Assembly (NCBI GenBank): GCA_947259705.1
Contig: CAMYNL010000024.1
Location: 1 to 45,473, forward strand
DNA length: 45,473 bases
DNA from: an uncultured Gammaproteobacteria bacterium
GTDB lineage: Bacteria; Pseudomonadota; Gammaproteobacteria; Arenicellales; JAANXG01
Direction: 5' to 3'
Position numbers and translations under genes: made by a program. This document shows, one piece after another, positions 1 through 9,464 of the stretch. The notes beneath the pieces are model-generated. The model made no database searches. It was not told the origin of the DNA and was given only the letters and a program-made list of their open reading frames with translations. How positions within the stretch are numbered: the first letter of the stretch is position 1; each line of letters opens with the position of its first letter.

Positions 1-398
<398 letters not shown>

Positions 399-515
399 AT
401 AACACTCAAGCGGTTTGTTGGGTGTGATTGGCAAGTGCAATCGACCCGCCTGAACAACTACCGAACATCTGCGAGAGGGGCCGGATATATGCCCGGCCCC
501 TCATCGCTGAACAGT

Positions 516-635
516 TTGCCTGGCGGCAATAGCGAGCGGGAACCACCTGATCCCATCCCGAACTCAGAAGTTAAAACGCTCAGCGCCGATGATAGTGCGG
601 CATTCGCCGTGTGAAAGTAGGACACTGCCAGGCTT
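516..635 (+). rRNA. rrf: 5S ribosomal RNA
   Basis: The ends TTGCCTGGCGGC (5') and ACTGCCAGGCTTA (3') pair as 5S helix I. The internal segment ACCTGATCCCATCCCGAACTC is the conserved 5S core, followed by the AGCGCCGATGATAGT block. Length is about 120 nt, as expected. It is the last gene of the rRNA operon and a strong terminator follows about 10 bp later. Confidence 0.97.
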
Positions 636-645
636 ATTCATCGAA

Positions 646-677
646 GACCCCCGGCCGAGAGGACGGGGGTTTTTTTT
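646..677 (+). terminator. Rho-independent terminator of the rRNA operon
   Basis: The stem CCCCCG (648-653) pairs with CGGGGG (664-669) across a short loop and is followed directly by eight T residues (670-677). It sits just downstream of 5S rRNA, which fits the end of the rRNA transcript. Confidence 0.9.
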
Positions 678-1089
678 GCCGTTGGGGAGCCGTGCGGAGC
701 GGGGACGGTGCGGGCCGGGTGAAAAAATCGCCGGACATGCCGGGTGTACATCCCGCCGGGCGCGATCACTCCGGTTTGCGTTCAGTGGGCCGGTGGGCGC
801 TACGCGAAACACCGTGTTCACGCCGCCAGGCCTGGCGCGCGTGAACGCCAACAGGCGATTGATAACCGGTCTTAACCCTCTGAATACTATATGGAAACAA
901 TGATGGTCCAGCACGCGCAGGGTCGCCCACGGCGTATGGCCGGGCGGGCGCGCACGCACCAAATTTGCCGATGATTTGACAAATAAAGCTTAACAACCGC
1001 CAGGAATTTGGTAACATCTTACTTTTGCTGCTTTGCAGCAATTTCAGATCTTGACCCAAGCAACCACCTGGCGAACGGCGAACACGCAA
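678..1089. other. Intergenic region between rRNA operon and glcB
   Basis: No convincing gene is visible here. The open frames on both strands lack a recognisable family, good start sites or conserved-looking composition. The left two thirds is GC-rich and featureless; the last 120 bp is AT-richer and contains the likely glcB promoter. Confidence 0.6.
990..1017 (+). promoter_or_regulatory. Candidate sigma-70 promoter of glcB
   Basis: TTAACA (990-995) and TAACAT (1012-1017) are separated by 16 bp and match the -35 and -10 consensus at five and four of six positions. This predicts a start near 1024 and a leader of about 65 nt before the glcB ATG. A perfect TTGACA also occurs at 976-981 but has no -10 at the right distance. 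Confidence 0.35.
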
Positions 1090-3306
1090 ATGACTGGCAA
1101 ACAAGCAATAATCACGACTGCGCAAGACAACTACGTGGATGTGGCGGGCCTGCGGGTGGCCGCGCCCCTTTACGATCTGGTAAACGACCGGATCGCTCCC
1201 GGCACCGGCATACAGGGAGACCGGGTGTGGTCGGCGCTGGCCGAAATCGTCCGCGACCTCGGACCGACAAATCGCAAACTGCTGGCCAAACGCGATGAAT
1301 TGCAGGCCAGGATCGACGCCTGGTACCTTGAAGGCAGGAATCGGGCAGGGGACGTTCCGGCCCAGAAGCAGTTCCTCTCGGAGATCGGTTACCTGGTACC
1401 CGAGGGCCCCGACTTCGAGGTGACGGTTTCCGGAGTCGACGACGAGATCGCCACCATCGCCGGTCCACAACTCGTAGTACCGGTGCAGATTGCCCGCTAC
1501 GCGTTGAACGCAGCCAACGCGCGCTGGGGCAGCCTGTTCGATGCGCTGTATGGTACCGACGTGATCGATGAAACGGAGGGCGCGGAGAAGGGCACTTCCT
1601 ACAACCCGGTGCGGGGCCGCAAGGTGGTTGCATACACCAAGGCGTTTCTTGACCAGGCTGCACCCCTCGCGCAAGGATCGTACGCCGATGCGATCGGATT
1701 CGAGCTCACGGACGATAACGGCAGCAAGTCACTCCTGGTCAAGCTTAGGAACGGCGAAGCGGTGAAACTCGCCGATTCGGAAAGGTTCGCCGGGTATGCG
1801 GAAAAAGGCTCGGCCCTGTCCGCGGTACTGCTCAAGAACCATGGCCTGCACATTATCATCGAGATCGACGCCTCACACCCTGCCGTACCCGGTGATTCCA
1901 CCGGTATCGCGGATGTGCTGCTCGAGGCCGCCGTGACCACGATTCAGGATTTCGAGGACTCGGTATCGGCGGTGGATGCACAGGACAAGGAGCTGGTTTA
2001 CGGGAACTGGTTCGGCCTCATGAACGGCACCCTTCGCGCCAGGTTCTTCAAACGGGGGAAGGCCGTGACACGCAAGCTGAATGCCGACAGGACGTTTACG
2101 GATCCCGATGGTGAGCTATTGTCCCTGCCCGGCAGGAGCCTGATGTTCGTGCGCATCACTGCCGCCCACACCACCACCGACGCCGTGTTGACCAGTAAGG
2201 GTGATGAGATTCCTGAAGCGTTCCTGGACGCAATGCTATCGGTACTGGCGGCGATGCATGATCTGAAGGGGCTGGGCGAATTCAACAACAGTCGCGCCGG
2301 CAGTGTATACATCGTCAAGCCCAAGCAGCATGGCCCGGAAGAAGTGGCGGCTACGGCGGAGCTGTTTGGCCGCGTCGAACAGGCGCTCGGCCTTGCCGCG
2401 AACACCATCAAGATGGGTATCATGGACGAGGAACGGCGCACCACGGTCAACCTAAAGGAATGCATCCGTGCCGCCAACGACAGGGTGGTCTTTATCAATA
2501 CCGGCTTTCTTGATCGAACGGGGGACGAAATCCATACCGCGATGGAGGCGGGCGCCATGTTGCCTAAACCCGACATCAAGAACGCAAAATGGATCGCCGC
2601 CTATGAAGACTGGAACGTAGACACGGGCATCATGTGTGGATTGCCCGGACACGCCCAGATCGGTAAGGGCATGTGGCCTATGCCGGACGCGATGAAGGCC
2701 ATGGTGGAGACTAAGATTGGCCACCCGCGCGCCGGCGCGAACACGGCCTGGGTGCCCTCACCGACCGCCGCGACGCTGCATGCGCTGCACTACCACCAGG
2801 AAAATGTGTTCGCGCGCCAGCGTGAATTGGCGAATCGCCCCCGTGCCAGCCTGGATGACATACTCACGCCCCCTCTTCTGGGTGATCGCCAACTCAGTTC
2901 GGAAGAGATACAGAAAGAGCTGGACAACAACGCCCAAAGCATTCTGGGCTATGTAGTGCGCTGGATAGACCAGGGTATCGGTTGCTCCAAGGTGCCGGAT
3001 ATCGGTAATGTGGAACTGATGGAGGATCGCGCCACCTTGAGGATCTCCAGCCAGCACATCGCCAACTGGCTGCACCACGGCCTGGTCAGCAGGGAACAGG
3101 TCATGGACACCTTGCGCAGGATGGCGGAAATCGTGGACCGCCAGAACGCTGAAGACAGTGGTTATACGGACATGGCGCCCGACTACGACGACAGCATTGC
3201 GTTTCAGGCGGCGATTGACCTGATTTTCAAGGGACGCGAGGAACCCAACGGCTACACCGAACCGGTATTACACGCGCGCCGGCGGGAGGCGAAGGCCGGC
3301 GCCTGA
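1090..3306 (+). CDS. glcB: Malate synthase G
   Basis: This enzyme condenses glyoxylate with acetyl-CoA to give malate, for growth on acetate, glycolate or fatty acids. The 738-residue length is that of the G isoform. Visible family blocks are [14 protein letters not shown] at about residue 442 (catalytic glutamate region), FLDRTGDE at about 473 (metal-binding aspartate), and [12 protein letters not shown] at about 644, where the aspartate corresponds to the catalytic base. The frame is open upstream to a TTG at 1033, but ATG 1090 gives the usual short N-terminus. The ribosome-binding site is weak. No isocitrate lyase gene is nearby, so the partner enzyme, or a glycolate pathway, lies elsewhere. 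The gene is convergent with the next one. Confidence 0.96.
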   Translation: MTGKQAIITTAQDNYVDVAGLRVAAPLYDLVNDRIAPGTGIQGDRVWSALAEIVRDLGPTNRKLLAKRDELQARIDAWYLEGRNRAGDVPAQKQFLSEIGYLVPEGPDFEVTVSGVDDEIATIAGPQLVVPVQIARYALNAANARWGSLFDALYGTDVIDETEGAEKGTSYNPVRGRKVVAYTKAFLDQAAPLAQGSYADAIGFELTDDNGSKSLLVKLRNGEAVKLADSERFAGYAEKGSALSAVLLKNHGLHIIIEIDASHPAVPGDSTGIADVLLEAAVTTIQDFEDSVSAVDAQDKELVYGNWFGLMNGTLRARFFKRGKAVTRKLNADRTFTDPDGELLSLPGRSLMFVRITAAHTTTDAVLTSKGDEIPEAFLDAMLSVLAAMHDLKGLGEFNNSRAGSVYIVKPKQHGPEEVAATAELFGRVEQALGLAANTIKMGIMDEERRTTVNLKECIRAANDRVVFINTGFLDRTGDEIHTAMEAGAMLPKPDIKNAKWIAAYEDWNVDTGIMCGLPGHAQIGKGMWPMPDAMKAMVETKIGHPRAGANTAWVPSPTAATLHALHYHQENVFARQRELANRPRASLDDILTPPLLGDRQLSSEEIQKELDNNAQSILGYVVRWIDQGIGCSKVPDIGNVELMEDRATLRISSQHIANWLHHGLVSREQVMDTLRRMAEIVDRQNAEDSGYTDMAPDYDDSIAFQAAIDLIFKGREEPNGYTEPVLHARRREAKAGA

Positions 3307-3311
3307 CGCCA

Positions 3312-3333
3312 TTCGCCGACCGGTCGGGGCGAA
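3312..3333. terminator. Possible bidirectional hairpin after glcB
   Basis: TTCGCC (3312-3317) pairs with GGCGAA (3328-3333), with inner GACC/GGTC pairing, in the short gap between convergent glcB and the nucleotidyltransferase gene. There is no T tract on either strand, so intrinsic termination is uncertain. Confidence 0.3.
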
Positions 3334-3408
3334 ACGATACGACGGGAAGACGGCCTACGCGCAGCCAAGCCTTGCGCGACGAGGCCGTTGGTCGGTGGCC
3401 GGCTACTC

Positions 3409-4464
3409 TCAGCTGCGCCACTCGACGACCCGAAGATATTCTCCGCCGGCCTCGCGACTGGTGCCGACAACGAGCCTCCTCCGTCCGCGATCGTCCACTT
3501 CCACGACGCCTGACGCAGTGACCCGTTCGCCGGCCCGGGCCTGGCCCGCGTAGGTATGAGTGCAGGCGACGATCTCCTCGATTTCATCGTGTTCGACCGG
3601 GTAGCGGGCCGGCAGGTCAAAGGCGTACCGGTCGTCGGTCACCCTGGCGGTGATCGTCCCGCGGCCGGCTTTGCGGCACGGACCGAATAGATCGGCTTTC
3701 TTATCTGCGGGGGCGAGCACCATGCTGATGTCGATCTTCACGCTATCCACGCTGAACTTGTTCAGTTTCCGTTGCTCGTGTCGAAGGTAATCCGGAAATC
3801 TTAAGGAGCAGCGGCGGCGCGCATACGCATCCCGCCACAAAGCCATGGTGAGGGACGATGCGGCGGCCGTCTTCAGCGTTTCCGCCACCAGCCTTCGCGC
3901 GATATGAAAATGCTCGCGTCCGTAAATGACCAGGTCGACGTCCGAGCGTGGCCCTTGCAGCCCAAGCATCAGCGACCCGGTCACGCCCAGTCGTCCGGCT
4001 GGCACACCTCCACGCCGCAGCAGTTTGATGGCCTTTATTGCCGCGCGTTGCACCGGGTCCGGGTCCGGTACCACGATCAGGCGCCTGGCGGCCGCGCGGG
4101 GCCGCATGACTTCGTCGATTTCGTGATGCGGAATGCCATGGAGGCGGGTATCTAACCTGGTGCAGTGGTAGAGATAGTGCGGCGCGATTCGTTGCATCAG
4201 CGCGTCCGCGCGGATGCTGTCCGTCTTTTGCCAGTGACCCTGCCGATCCCGTGCATAGCGCAGGAAAGCGAGTACCCGCGTGTCTTCCAGTTGCTCCGAC
4301 AGCACAGCGAACCACAGGTCCCCCCGGGCTCGGACAAAGTCCTTGGGTGAAACGACGACGCGGTGCCGCGGCCTCTCAGGGCCCGCCTCGCGGGCAATGC
4401 GGGAGCCGCCGGCGGTGGGCGCAGTTGGCGGCCGGTCCGTGCAATCAGCTGGTGCCGGTACCAC
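3409..4464 (-). CDS. Predicted nucleotidyltransferase, archaeal COG1665-like
   Basis: The core GVTGSLMLGLQ followed by SDVDLVIYG is a polymerase-beta-type nucleotidyltransferase signature (GS...DxD), which would bind nucleotide and Mg2+. The N-terminal stretch SPKDFVRARGDLWFAVLS and the layout resemble, from memory, an archaeal family of predicted nucleotidyltransferases. The substrate is unknown. The frame is open to 4548, but that start would overlap HMG-CoA synthase by about 100 bp. GTG at 4464 gives a 20-bp overlap and about 351 residues; the true start may lie further in, just before the conserved block. It runs directly behind the HMG-CoA synthase gene, so the two are probably co-transcribed. 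An archaeal-looking partner next to a mevalonate gene suggests joint acquisition, though this is inference. Confidence 0.7.
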   Translation of the reverse strand: MVPAPADCTDRPPTAPTAGGSRIAREAGPERPRHRVVVSPKDFVRARGDLWFAVLSEQLEDTRVLAFLRYARDRQGHWQKTDSIRADALMQRIAPHYLYHCTRLDTRLHGIPHHEIDEVMRPRAAARRLIVVPDPDPVQRAAIKAIKLLRRGGVPAGRLGVTGSLMLGLQGPRSDVDLVIYGREHFHIARRLVAETLKTAAASSLTMALWRDAYARRRCSLRFPDYLRHEQRKLNKFSVDSVKIDISMVLAPADKKADLFGPCRKAGRGTITARVTDDRYAFDLPARYPVEHDEIEEIVACTHTYAGQARAGERVTASGVVEVDDRGRRRLVVGTSREAGGEYLRVVEWRS

Positions 4465-5953
4465 GCCGAATCTGCTCACGGGCGCGCACAAACTCGTAGT
4501 ACTCGATCCCCTGGTCGCAGAACCCCGGTTCCCTGCGTTGGCCGACACGCGTTATCACGAACTCGTCCTCGCTCACGGCCGGCAGGTGGGCCGCGTTACC
4601 ATGGTCGTGCAGCGATTCGTATTGTAGTTGCGTCAGGTTTACTGCGTAGCCGAGGGATGCGCTGAAAGCAATGCGTCCCGCGGCCTGCTCCCAGCCCGGC
4701 ACCACCCGCATCGGGATTGCCTCGGCGGCGTCGCCGCTGCCGTATCCAATGGTGAGCAGTTCCCGCCCGCGCCACTGCAAGCCCCGCCGCAGGGCGTCTT
4801 CACATCCCGCGGCCAGCCAACCGGACAGGGCCCCGGTGTAGAGATTGCCGAGTTCCATCATCGATTCACTGCCCGGCTGCATCTTTTGTTCGATCAGCTC
4901 CTGGTAGGTATCGGTGGCGCGGAATGGGCGCAGCAGTGCCATGCTGAGGGGATACACTTCTTCGCCGATGGCGTCCGCTTCCACCAGATCCAGCAGCGAC
5001 GGACTGCGGGACATCTCCTGCACGAGTTTCCCATGATCGACTTCCGCCGCGTCGCAATAGCGGCGAAGTTCGGCCCGGTCTTCAAGCCCGCCATGGGCCA
5101 GCGCAAACAGATACGTGAGCGCGAACGCGGACTGGGGCATGCGATGATAAGGGCGGTGCATGAAGACCGCAGCCAGGTTCCGAAAGTACTGTCCGCCGGC
5201 TAAGCTCCGCCTGGTGAACATATCGCGCACCGCGTGCAGCGTTTCGTCCGAGTAGCAGGTTGTCGAATATTTTCCGTTGAATACGGGCAGGTCCTGAACC
5301 TGACCATTGTGGCGCGGTGCCTGGTGACAAAAGCGCGACAGGGGCTTGCGAAAATCCACCGCCCGGTAATCCGATGCGCTGCCGCTGCCCGCCAGGTTCA
5401 CCTCGAGCATCGTCGGCTGCGCCTCCAGCAGCATCGCCACCGCGCCGGCACCCTGAGTAGGCTCGCCGGTGCTGCCGCGCGCGTACTCGGCGATGTCGGC
5501 ACTGACGACGATCGCCTGGTAACGCTCGCCGTCGCAGGCCAGGAAACGCAGGGCGTTCTTCATCGCGTAAACGCTGCCGAGGCAGGCATGCTTGAATTCC
5601 GGCACTTCGCAGTTGCGCGACAGCGGTGGCTGTCCCTCGGCGCGCAACGCCCGGTCCACCATGCCCTTCACGATCACGCTGCCGGCCGAGTTATCCAGGC
5701 TGGATTCAGTCCCCAGGCCGAGGAAGCGCACCTTGGACGGATCGACCTCATACTGGTTTATCAGTCGCATCACCGCGTTCGCCGCCATGGTATAGACGTT
5801 CTGATTCGGACCGCGCATGCGGAACCCGCGCCCGATGACAGTGCGCACTTTACCCCAGTCATTTCCCGTCCATTCGCACCAGTCATTCAGATCGACGCGA
5901 TAGGGGGGGGCGTATACGGCGAAGCCGCTGATGCCCGGAAGCGGTGTTGTCAT
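4445..5953 (-). CDS. mvaS: Hydroxymethylglutaryl-CoA synthase
   Basis: It condenses acetyl-CoA with acetoacetyl-CoA to HMG-CoA, the first committed step of the mevalonate pathway. The thiolase-fold catalytic cysteine is C124 in EFKHACLGSVYAM. The conserved glutamate is in GLGTESSLDNSAGS, and the histidine region is FMHRPYHRMPQSAF. At 502 residues it is longer than typical Gram-positive (about 390) or archaeal (about 350) enzymes; the extra length appears to lie in the C-terminal half. It is transcribed toward the nucleotidyltransferase gene, which overlaps its end, and is divergent from apt. It is separated from the other mevalonate genes by apt, which lies on the opposite strand. Confidence 0.9.
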   Translation of the reverse strand: MTTPLPGISGFAVYAPPYRVDLNDWCEWTGNDWGKVRTVIGRGFRMRGPNQNVYTMAANAVMRLINQYEVDPSKVRFLGLGTESSLDNSAGSVIVKGMVDRALRAEGQPPLSRNCEVPEFKHACLGSVYAMKNALRFLACDGERYQAIVVSADIAEYARGSTGEPTQGAGAVAMLLEAQPTMLEVNLAGSGSASDYRAVDFRKPLSRFCHQAPRHNGQVQDLPVFNGKYSTTCYSDETLHAVRDMFTRRSLAGGQYFRNLAAVFMHRPYHRMPQSAFALTYLFALAHGGLEDRAELRRYCDAAEVDHGKLVQEMSRSPSLLDLVEADAIGEEVYPLSMALLRPFRATDTYQELIEQKMQPGSESMMELGNLYTGALSGWLAAGCEDALRRGLQWRGRELLTIGYGSGDAAEAIPMRVVPGWEQAAGRIAFSASLGYAVNLTQLQYESLHDHGNAAHLPAVSEDEFVITRVGQRREPGFCDQGIEYYEFVRAREQIRRGTGTS

Positions 5954-6103
5954 GTGTGAAACCCTGCCAAAATCATTTCTGGTGCCTGGAGAACATTACC
6001 GCGTTAGGCAGTGGGGATGGCCGATACGCTGCATCAGCGCCGCCGCCGCACGCTCGAAACGCTAAATTTATTTATAAATATCTATAGCTTATGAAGGATT
6101 GAC
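5954..6103. promoter_or_regulatory. Divergent promoter region of mvaS and apt
   Basis: This is a 150-bp gap between divergent genes. The right part (about 6062-6088) is strikingly AT-rich, with overlapping TATAAATA-like hexamers, in an otherwise GC-rich neighbourhood. AAGGA seven bases before ATG 6104 is a good ribosome-binding site for apt. Individual -35 and -10 boxes cannot be assigned securely. Confidence 0.45.
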
Positions 6104-6628
6104 CATGGGTCTGAGATCATTCATTCGCACCATCCCGGATTTTCCCTCGCCCGGGATACAGTTTCGCGATATTACCAGTCTTTTGCGCGACGCGGCGGCT
6201 TACCGCCATGTGATCGACCATTTCCTCGCACGTTACCGGACCAGGGACCTGGATGCGGTGGTCGGAATCGAGTCGCGCGGTTTCATCTTCGCGCCCACCC
6301 TGGCCTACCTGATGGAGCTGCCCCTGATACCGATACGCAGGGAGGGAAAGCTGCCCCACACCAAGCTGAAGCAGGAGTACGCGTTGGAGTGCGGCAACAA
6401 GGTTGTGGAGATCCACACCGATGCCCCGACCCAGGGTCAACGGGCGCTGGTGGTAGCCGACCTCCTGGCAATGGGGGAGTACGCTACACGCGGCCAACAA
6501 GCTTGTTGAGTTGCTTGGCGCCGAGGTTGTGGAGTATGCCGTCGTCATCGAGTTGTCGAATCTCGGGGGCAGGCAAAGGCTGGACCGTTACCCCCGTCTA
6601 TTCGCTGCTGTGTTACGACGGGGCATAG
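6104..6628 (+). pseudogene. apt: Adenine phosphoribosyltransferase, two frameshifts
   Basis: The enzyme converts adenine and PRPP to AMP. The first 124 or so codons read as a normal Apt: IPDFPSPGIQFRDIT, then GIESRGFIFAP, IPIRREGKLPH and the PRPP-loop start VVADLLAMG. At the GGGGG run near 6473-6478 the frame is lost; one extra G restores MGGSTLHAANKLVELLGAEVV in the +1 frame. Near 6590 a run of five C shifts the frame again; four C would give RYPVYSLLCYDGA and a stop at 6628, the standard Apt C-terminus. The two indels cancel. The full-length end lies 6 bp from the convergent idi stop. Either both are homopolymer sequencing errors and apt is intact, or it is a recent pseudogene with a 135-residue product. 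Confidence 0.85.
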
Positions 6629-6634
6629 GGCGGC

Positions 6635-7222
6635 TCAGGCCGAGCTCACTGGGAGCAGGTGGCCGAACTCGCTGCGAATACGTTCCCATTCCAGTTTCAT
6701 CCATGGCGTGTACGCCGGTGCATTCGCGTTCAAGTCGCAGTCGATCTCGGCAATGTCAACGAATCGCCAGTCCGCGACCTCATTTCGGTTCGGCGCCACC
6801 GGGTCGTTGCTGCGGCCCAGGTAGACCCAGCACAGTTCGTGCTCGGACCCATGGTCACCATATCTGGCCTGATAGATAAACTTGAACAAGAAACGCAGGT
6901 CACTGCTTATCCCCAGTTCCTGCTGCAGGCGTCGATGCACGGCTTCGTCCATGCTTTCGCCGTGGCGCGGGTGACTGCAACAGCTGTTGGACCAGAACAA
7001 CGGCCACAGGCGCTTCTGCGCGCTGCGTTGCTGCAACAGCAAACGGCCCTGGCCGTCAAATATGAACAGCGAGAAGGCACGGTGCAGAATCCCATCGCCA
7101 TCATGGCACTTGTCCTTGGGAAGCCTTCCCAGCTCATGGTCCTGCTCATCCACCAGGATGAGTTGCTCCGATGGGAACGACACCACTTCGCGACGCGCGG
7201 GCAGTACGGCGGGTCTAGCCAA
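6635..7222 (-). CDS. idi: Isopentenyl-diphosphate delta-isomerase, type I
   Basis: It interconverts IPP and DMAPP using a Nudix fold and divalent metal. The block WSNSCCSHPRHGES carries the catalytic cysteine and a metal-binding histidine. HRAFSLFIFD, RRLQQELGI and HELCWVYLGR are the other family blocks. The length (195 residues) is typical. TTG 7222 overlaps the end of the reductase-kinase gene by 8 bp and is the longest start; GTG codons at 7186 or 7183 are alternatives nearer the conserved core. It is the last gene of the mvaD-mvaK2-fusion-idi operon. A type I enzyme working with a bacterial mevalonate pathway is of interest, since Gram-positive mevalonate users mostly carry the flavin-dependent type II enzyme. 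Confidence 0.92.
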   Translation of the reverse strand: MARPAVLPARREVVSFPSEQLILVDEQDHELGRLPKDKCHDGDGILHRAFSLFIFDGQGRLLLQQRSAQKRLWPLFWSNSCCSHPRHGESMDEAVHRRLQQELGISSDLRFLFKFIYQARYGDHGSEHELCWVYLGRSNDPVAPNRNEVADWRFVDIAEIDCDLNANAPAYTPWMKLEWERIRSEFGHLLPVSSA

Positions 7223-9464
7223 TCTCGACCTCCATTGCCTGGTAACCGGCGTTTTCTATCGCCCGCACGACGCGCTGGGGGTCCTCGGGACACAAGGCGA
7301 TGATGGAGCCGCCGCCTCCTCCTCCGGTCAGCTTCGCCCCCAGCGCGCCTTGCTGGCGAGCTATCTGGATCATCTCTTCGATCTCCCAGCTGGACACCTG
7401 GAGCGAATTGAGCATGCCCTGGCAGACGTTCATCAGGTCTCCCAGGTGTTCCAGATCCTGGTCGTTCAATGCTGATACGCCCTGCAGAACAATGTCGTCG
7501 ATACTGTTGAATATACGCTCGTAAAGGGGCTGGTTGCGCTCCCAGGCCCGCCGCACGCCGGCGACCATCTTCGCCGTCAGGCTCTCCACTCCGCTCATGC
7601 CGATCACCATGGGAATGGGAGCAGCGGGCGCCAGCGGTTCGATGAGAGGGGGGGTTCCGGGCCGGTAGAGCAGCAGCCTGCCGAATGTAGCCATGGTATT
7701 GTCGATTCCGGAAGGCGTTCCATGCGCCACCTTTTCGCACTCGAAGGCCAGGGCATTGACTTCATCGTCCGACAGGGCGAGCCGGAAATGCCGGTCTATT
7801 GCGCGTATGATCGCCACCGCCACCGCTGCCGAGCCGCCGAGACCCATCGCCCTCGGCACATTGGCAAACACGGTGATGCGCATGGCACGATCCACGAGTG
7901 CCAGTTGTTCAAGGATTGTCCGCAGCGGCTGATCGAAGGATTGGGGGTCCTTGGCCTCCGGATGCAGGGTCTGCTCGACTCCCCAGCGGGGTATCAGCAG
8001 TTCGATGCCGCGATCCTTGTCTTCGATCTGGGCCTGGATGGCGAGCGGCACGGGCGCCGCGATGGCATGCCGACCATAGACCACGGCGTGCTCGCCGAGC
8101 AGTATGATCTTGCCATGCCCCGCCGCAAGGGCCTTGGTTTTTCGCCTCGCCTGGCGCAGGGGAGGCACGGATTGTTTCTGCACTTCGGCGATGATTTCCC
8201 GCGCTCGCCAGATCTTGATCTCGCCGCCTTCGATGAGCCGCTCGACCACGGTATCGAAGATGTCCGGGGAGGCCCCGGCGGCGGTTGCCACGCTGCGGGC
8301 GTGCAGGGTCATGTGGCCCTGCTGTATGCCCTCGGTGGCGAGCGCGCGCAGTGCTGCCAGGTTCTGCGCCAGGCCCACGGCGCCCATCAGCTCAGCCAGT
8401 TCGCGGCCCGAGTCTACGCCCAGCAGGCGCAGGTTGAGCGCGACCGTCGGATTGGATTCCAGCGGACCGCCCACCGTCCCCACCTTCATCGGCATCGCGA
8501 TACGACCCACCAGATCGCCGCGTTGGTTCTGGGACCAGTGGGTCAGCGATGTGTAATGGTTGCCGCGCGCGGCATAGGCGTGCGCGGCTGCCTCCAGTGC
8601 GCGCCAGTCATTACCGGTGGCGATGGCGACGGCGTCGACGCCGTTCATGATCCCCTTGTTATGCGTGGCGGCGCGGTAGGGGTCCACGGCCGCAAACTCA
8701 CCGGCAATGATGATGCCGTCGCGGACTTGCTCGCCGTCAAACCCCTTGCCGGTCAGCTGGTCCACCGGTATCACCGCCTCCGCCTTGACCATGGCGCGAT
8801 CGGTCAGATTGGAAAGGATGCGCAGGAACACCTTGCCGCCGGTGATGGTCTCGACCAGCGACGCCACGCCCTCACACATGGTATTGACAAGATTGGCGCC
8901 CATCGCGTCGCAGGTGTTCACCAGCAGATGGACGACGAGCATGTCCTGATCGCCGGTCGGTGACGGGTGCAGATGCACCTCCACGTCCTGGGCCCCGCCG
9001 CCGCGGGCCACCATGTTCGGATGGAGGCTATTGGCGAGGTTGAGTATCTCCTGTTTTCGGGCCAGGATTTCACCCTTTGCGTGGGCAACGTGTCTGACCG
9101 CCATCACCTGGATCTGGCCTATTAATATGGGTTCGGTGCTCTCGGCCTTGAATCCACCACCCTGGCGCACGATCTTGGCCGCCGCGCTGAGGGCCGCAAC
9201 GATGGAGGGCTCCTCCACCACCAGGGGCACGACGTAATCTTTGCCGTTGACCATGAAATTCAGCGCCAGACCGACCGGCAGCCCCATGACGCCGATGACA
9301 TTCTCGATCATCTTGTCGGCAGTCTTGACCTTCAGGGTGTGGTCGCCGCGCACCAGCGACAGGTAGTCATCCCTGGACAACAACCCCCGTTGATGCACCG
9401 CGCGCACGCGCTCCGACACCGATAACTTGTAAAAGTCCGGGATGCGCGAAGCTTCGTATTGCAT
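7215..9464 (-). CDS. Fused HMG-CoA reductase / mevalonate kinase
   Basis: One 749-residue frame holds two consecutive pathway enzymes. Residues 1 to about 430 are a class II HMG-CoA reductase. The expected catalytic set is present at the spacing of the Pseudomonas mevalonii enzyme: E85 in VEEPSIVAA, K270 in THNKGIMNG, D286 in TGNDWRAL and H388 in TLHARSVA. From about residue 445 a GHMP kinase follows: GHGKIILLGEHAVVYG (about 447), the ATP-binding loop PRAMGLGGSAAVAVA, THE-like HGTPSGIDNTMA and the C-terminal LTGGGGGGS. The linker is a short basic stretch near 433-445. AGGAG sits just before the ATG, inside the end of mvaK2. The product would take HMG-CoA to 5-phosphomevalonate. No stop or frame change lies between the halves. 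Confidence 0.93.
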   Translation of the reverse strand: MQYEASRIPDFYKLSVSERVRAVHQRGLLSRDDYLSLVRGDHTLKVKTADKMIENVIGVMGLPVGLALNFMVNGKDYVVPLVVEEPSIVAALSAAAKIVRQGGGFKAESTEPILIGQIQVMAVRHVAHAKGEILARKQEILNLANSLHPNMVARGGGAQDVEVHLHPSPTGDQDMLVVHLLVNTCDAMGANLVNTMCEGVASLVETITGGKVFLRILSNLTDRAMVKAEAVIPVDQLTGKGFDGEQVRDGIIIAGEFAAVDPYRAATHNKGIMNGVDAVAIATGNDWRALEAAAHAYAARGNHYTSLTHWSQNQRGDLVGRIAMPMKVGTVGGPLESNPTVALNLRLLGVDSGRELAELMGAVGLAQNLAALRALATEGIQQGHMTLHARSVATAAGASPDIFDTVVERLIEGGEIKIWRAREIIAEVQKQSVPPLRQARRKTKALAAGHGKIILLGEHAVVYGRHAIAAPVPLAIQAQIEDKDRGIELLIPRWGVEQTLHPEAKDPQSFDQPLRTILEQLALVDRAMRITVFANVPRAMGLGGSAAVAVAIIRAIDRHFRLALSDDEVNALAFECEKVAHGTPSGIDNTMATFGRLLLYRPGTPPLIEPLAPAAPIPMVIGMSGVESLTAKMVAGVRRAWERNQPLYERIFNSIDDIVLQGVSALNDQDLEHLGDLMNVCQGMLNSLQVSSWEIEEMIQIARQQGALGAKLTGGGGGGSIIALCPEDPQRVVRAIENAGYQAMEVEIG

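Noticed and set aside
6104..6509. A 135-residue intact Apt gene
   Set aside because: The Apt signal continues in two other frames to 6628; the early stop is the result of a frameshift, not a natural end.
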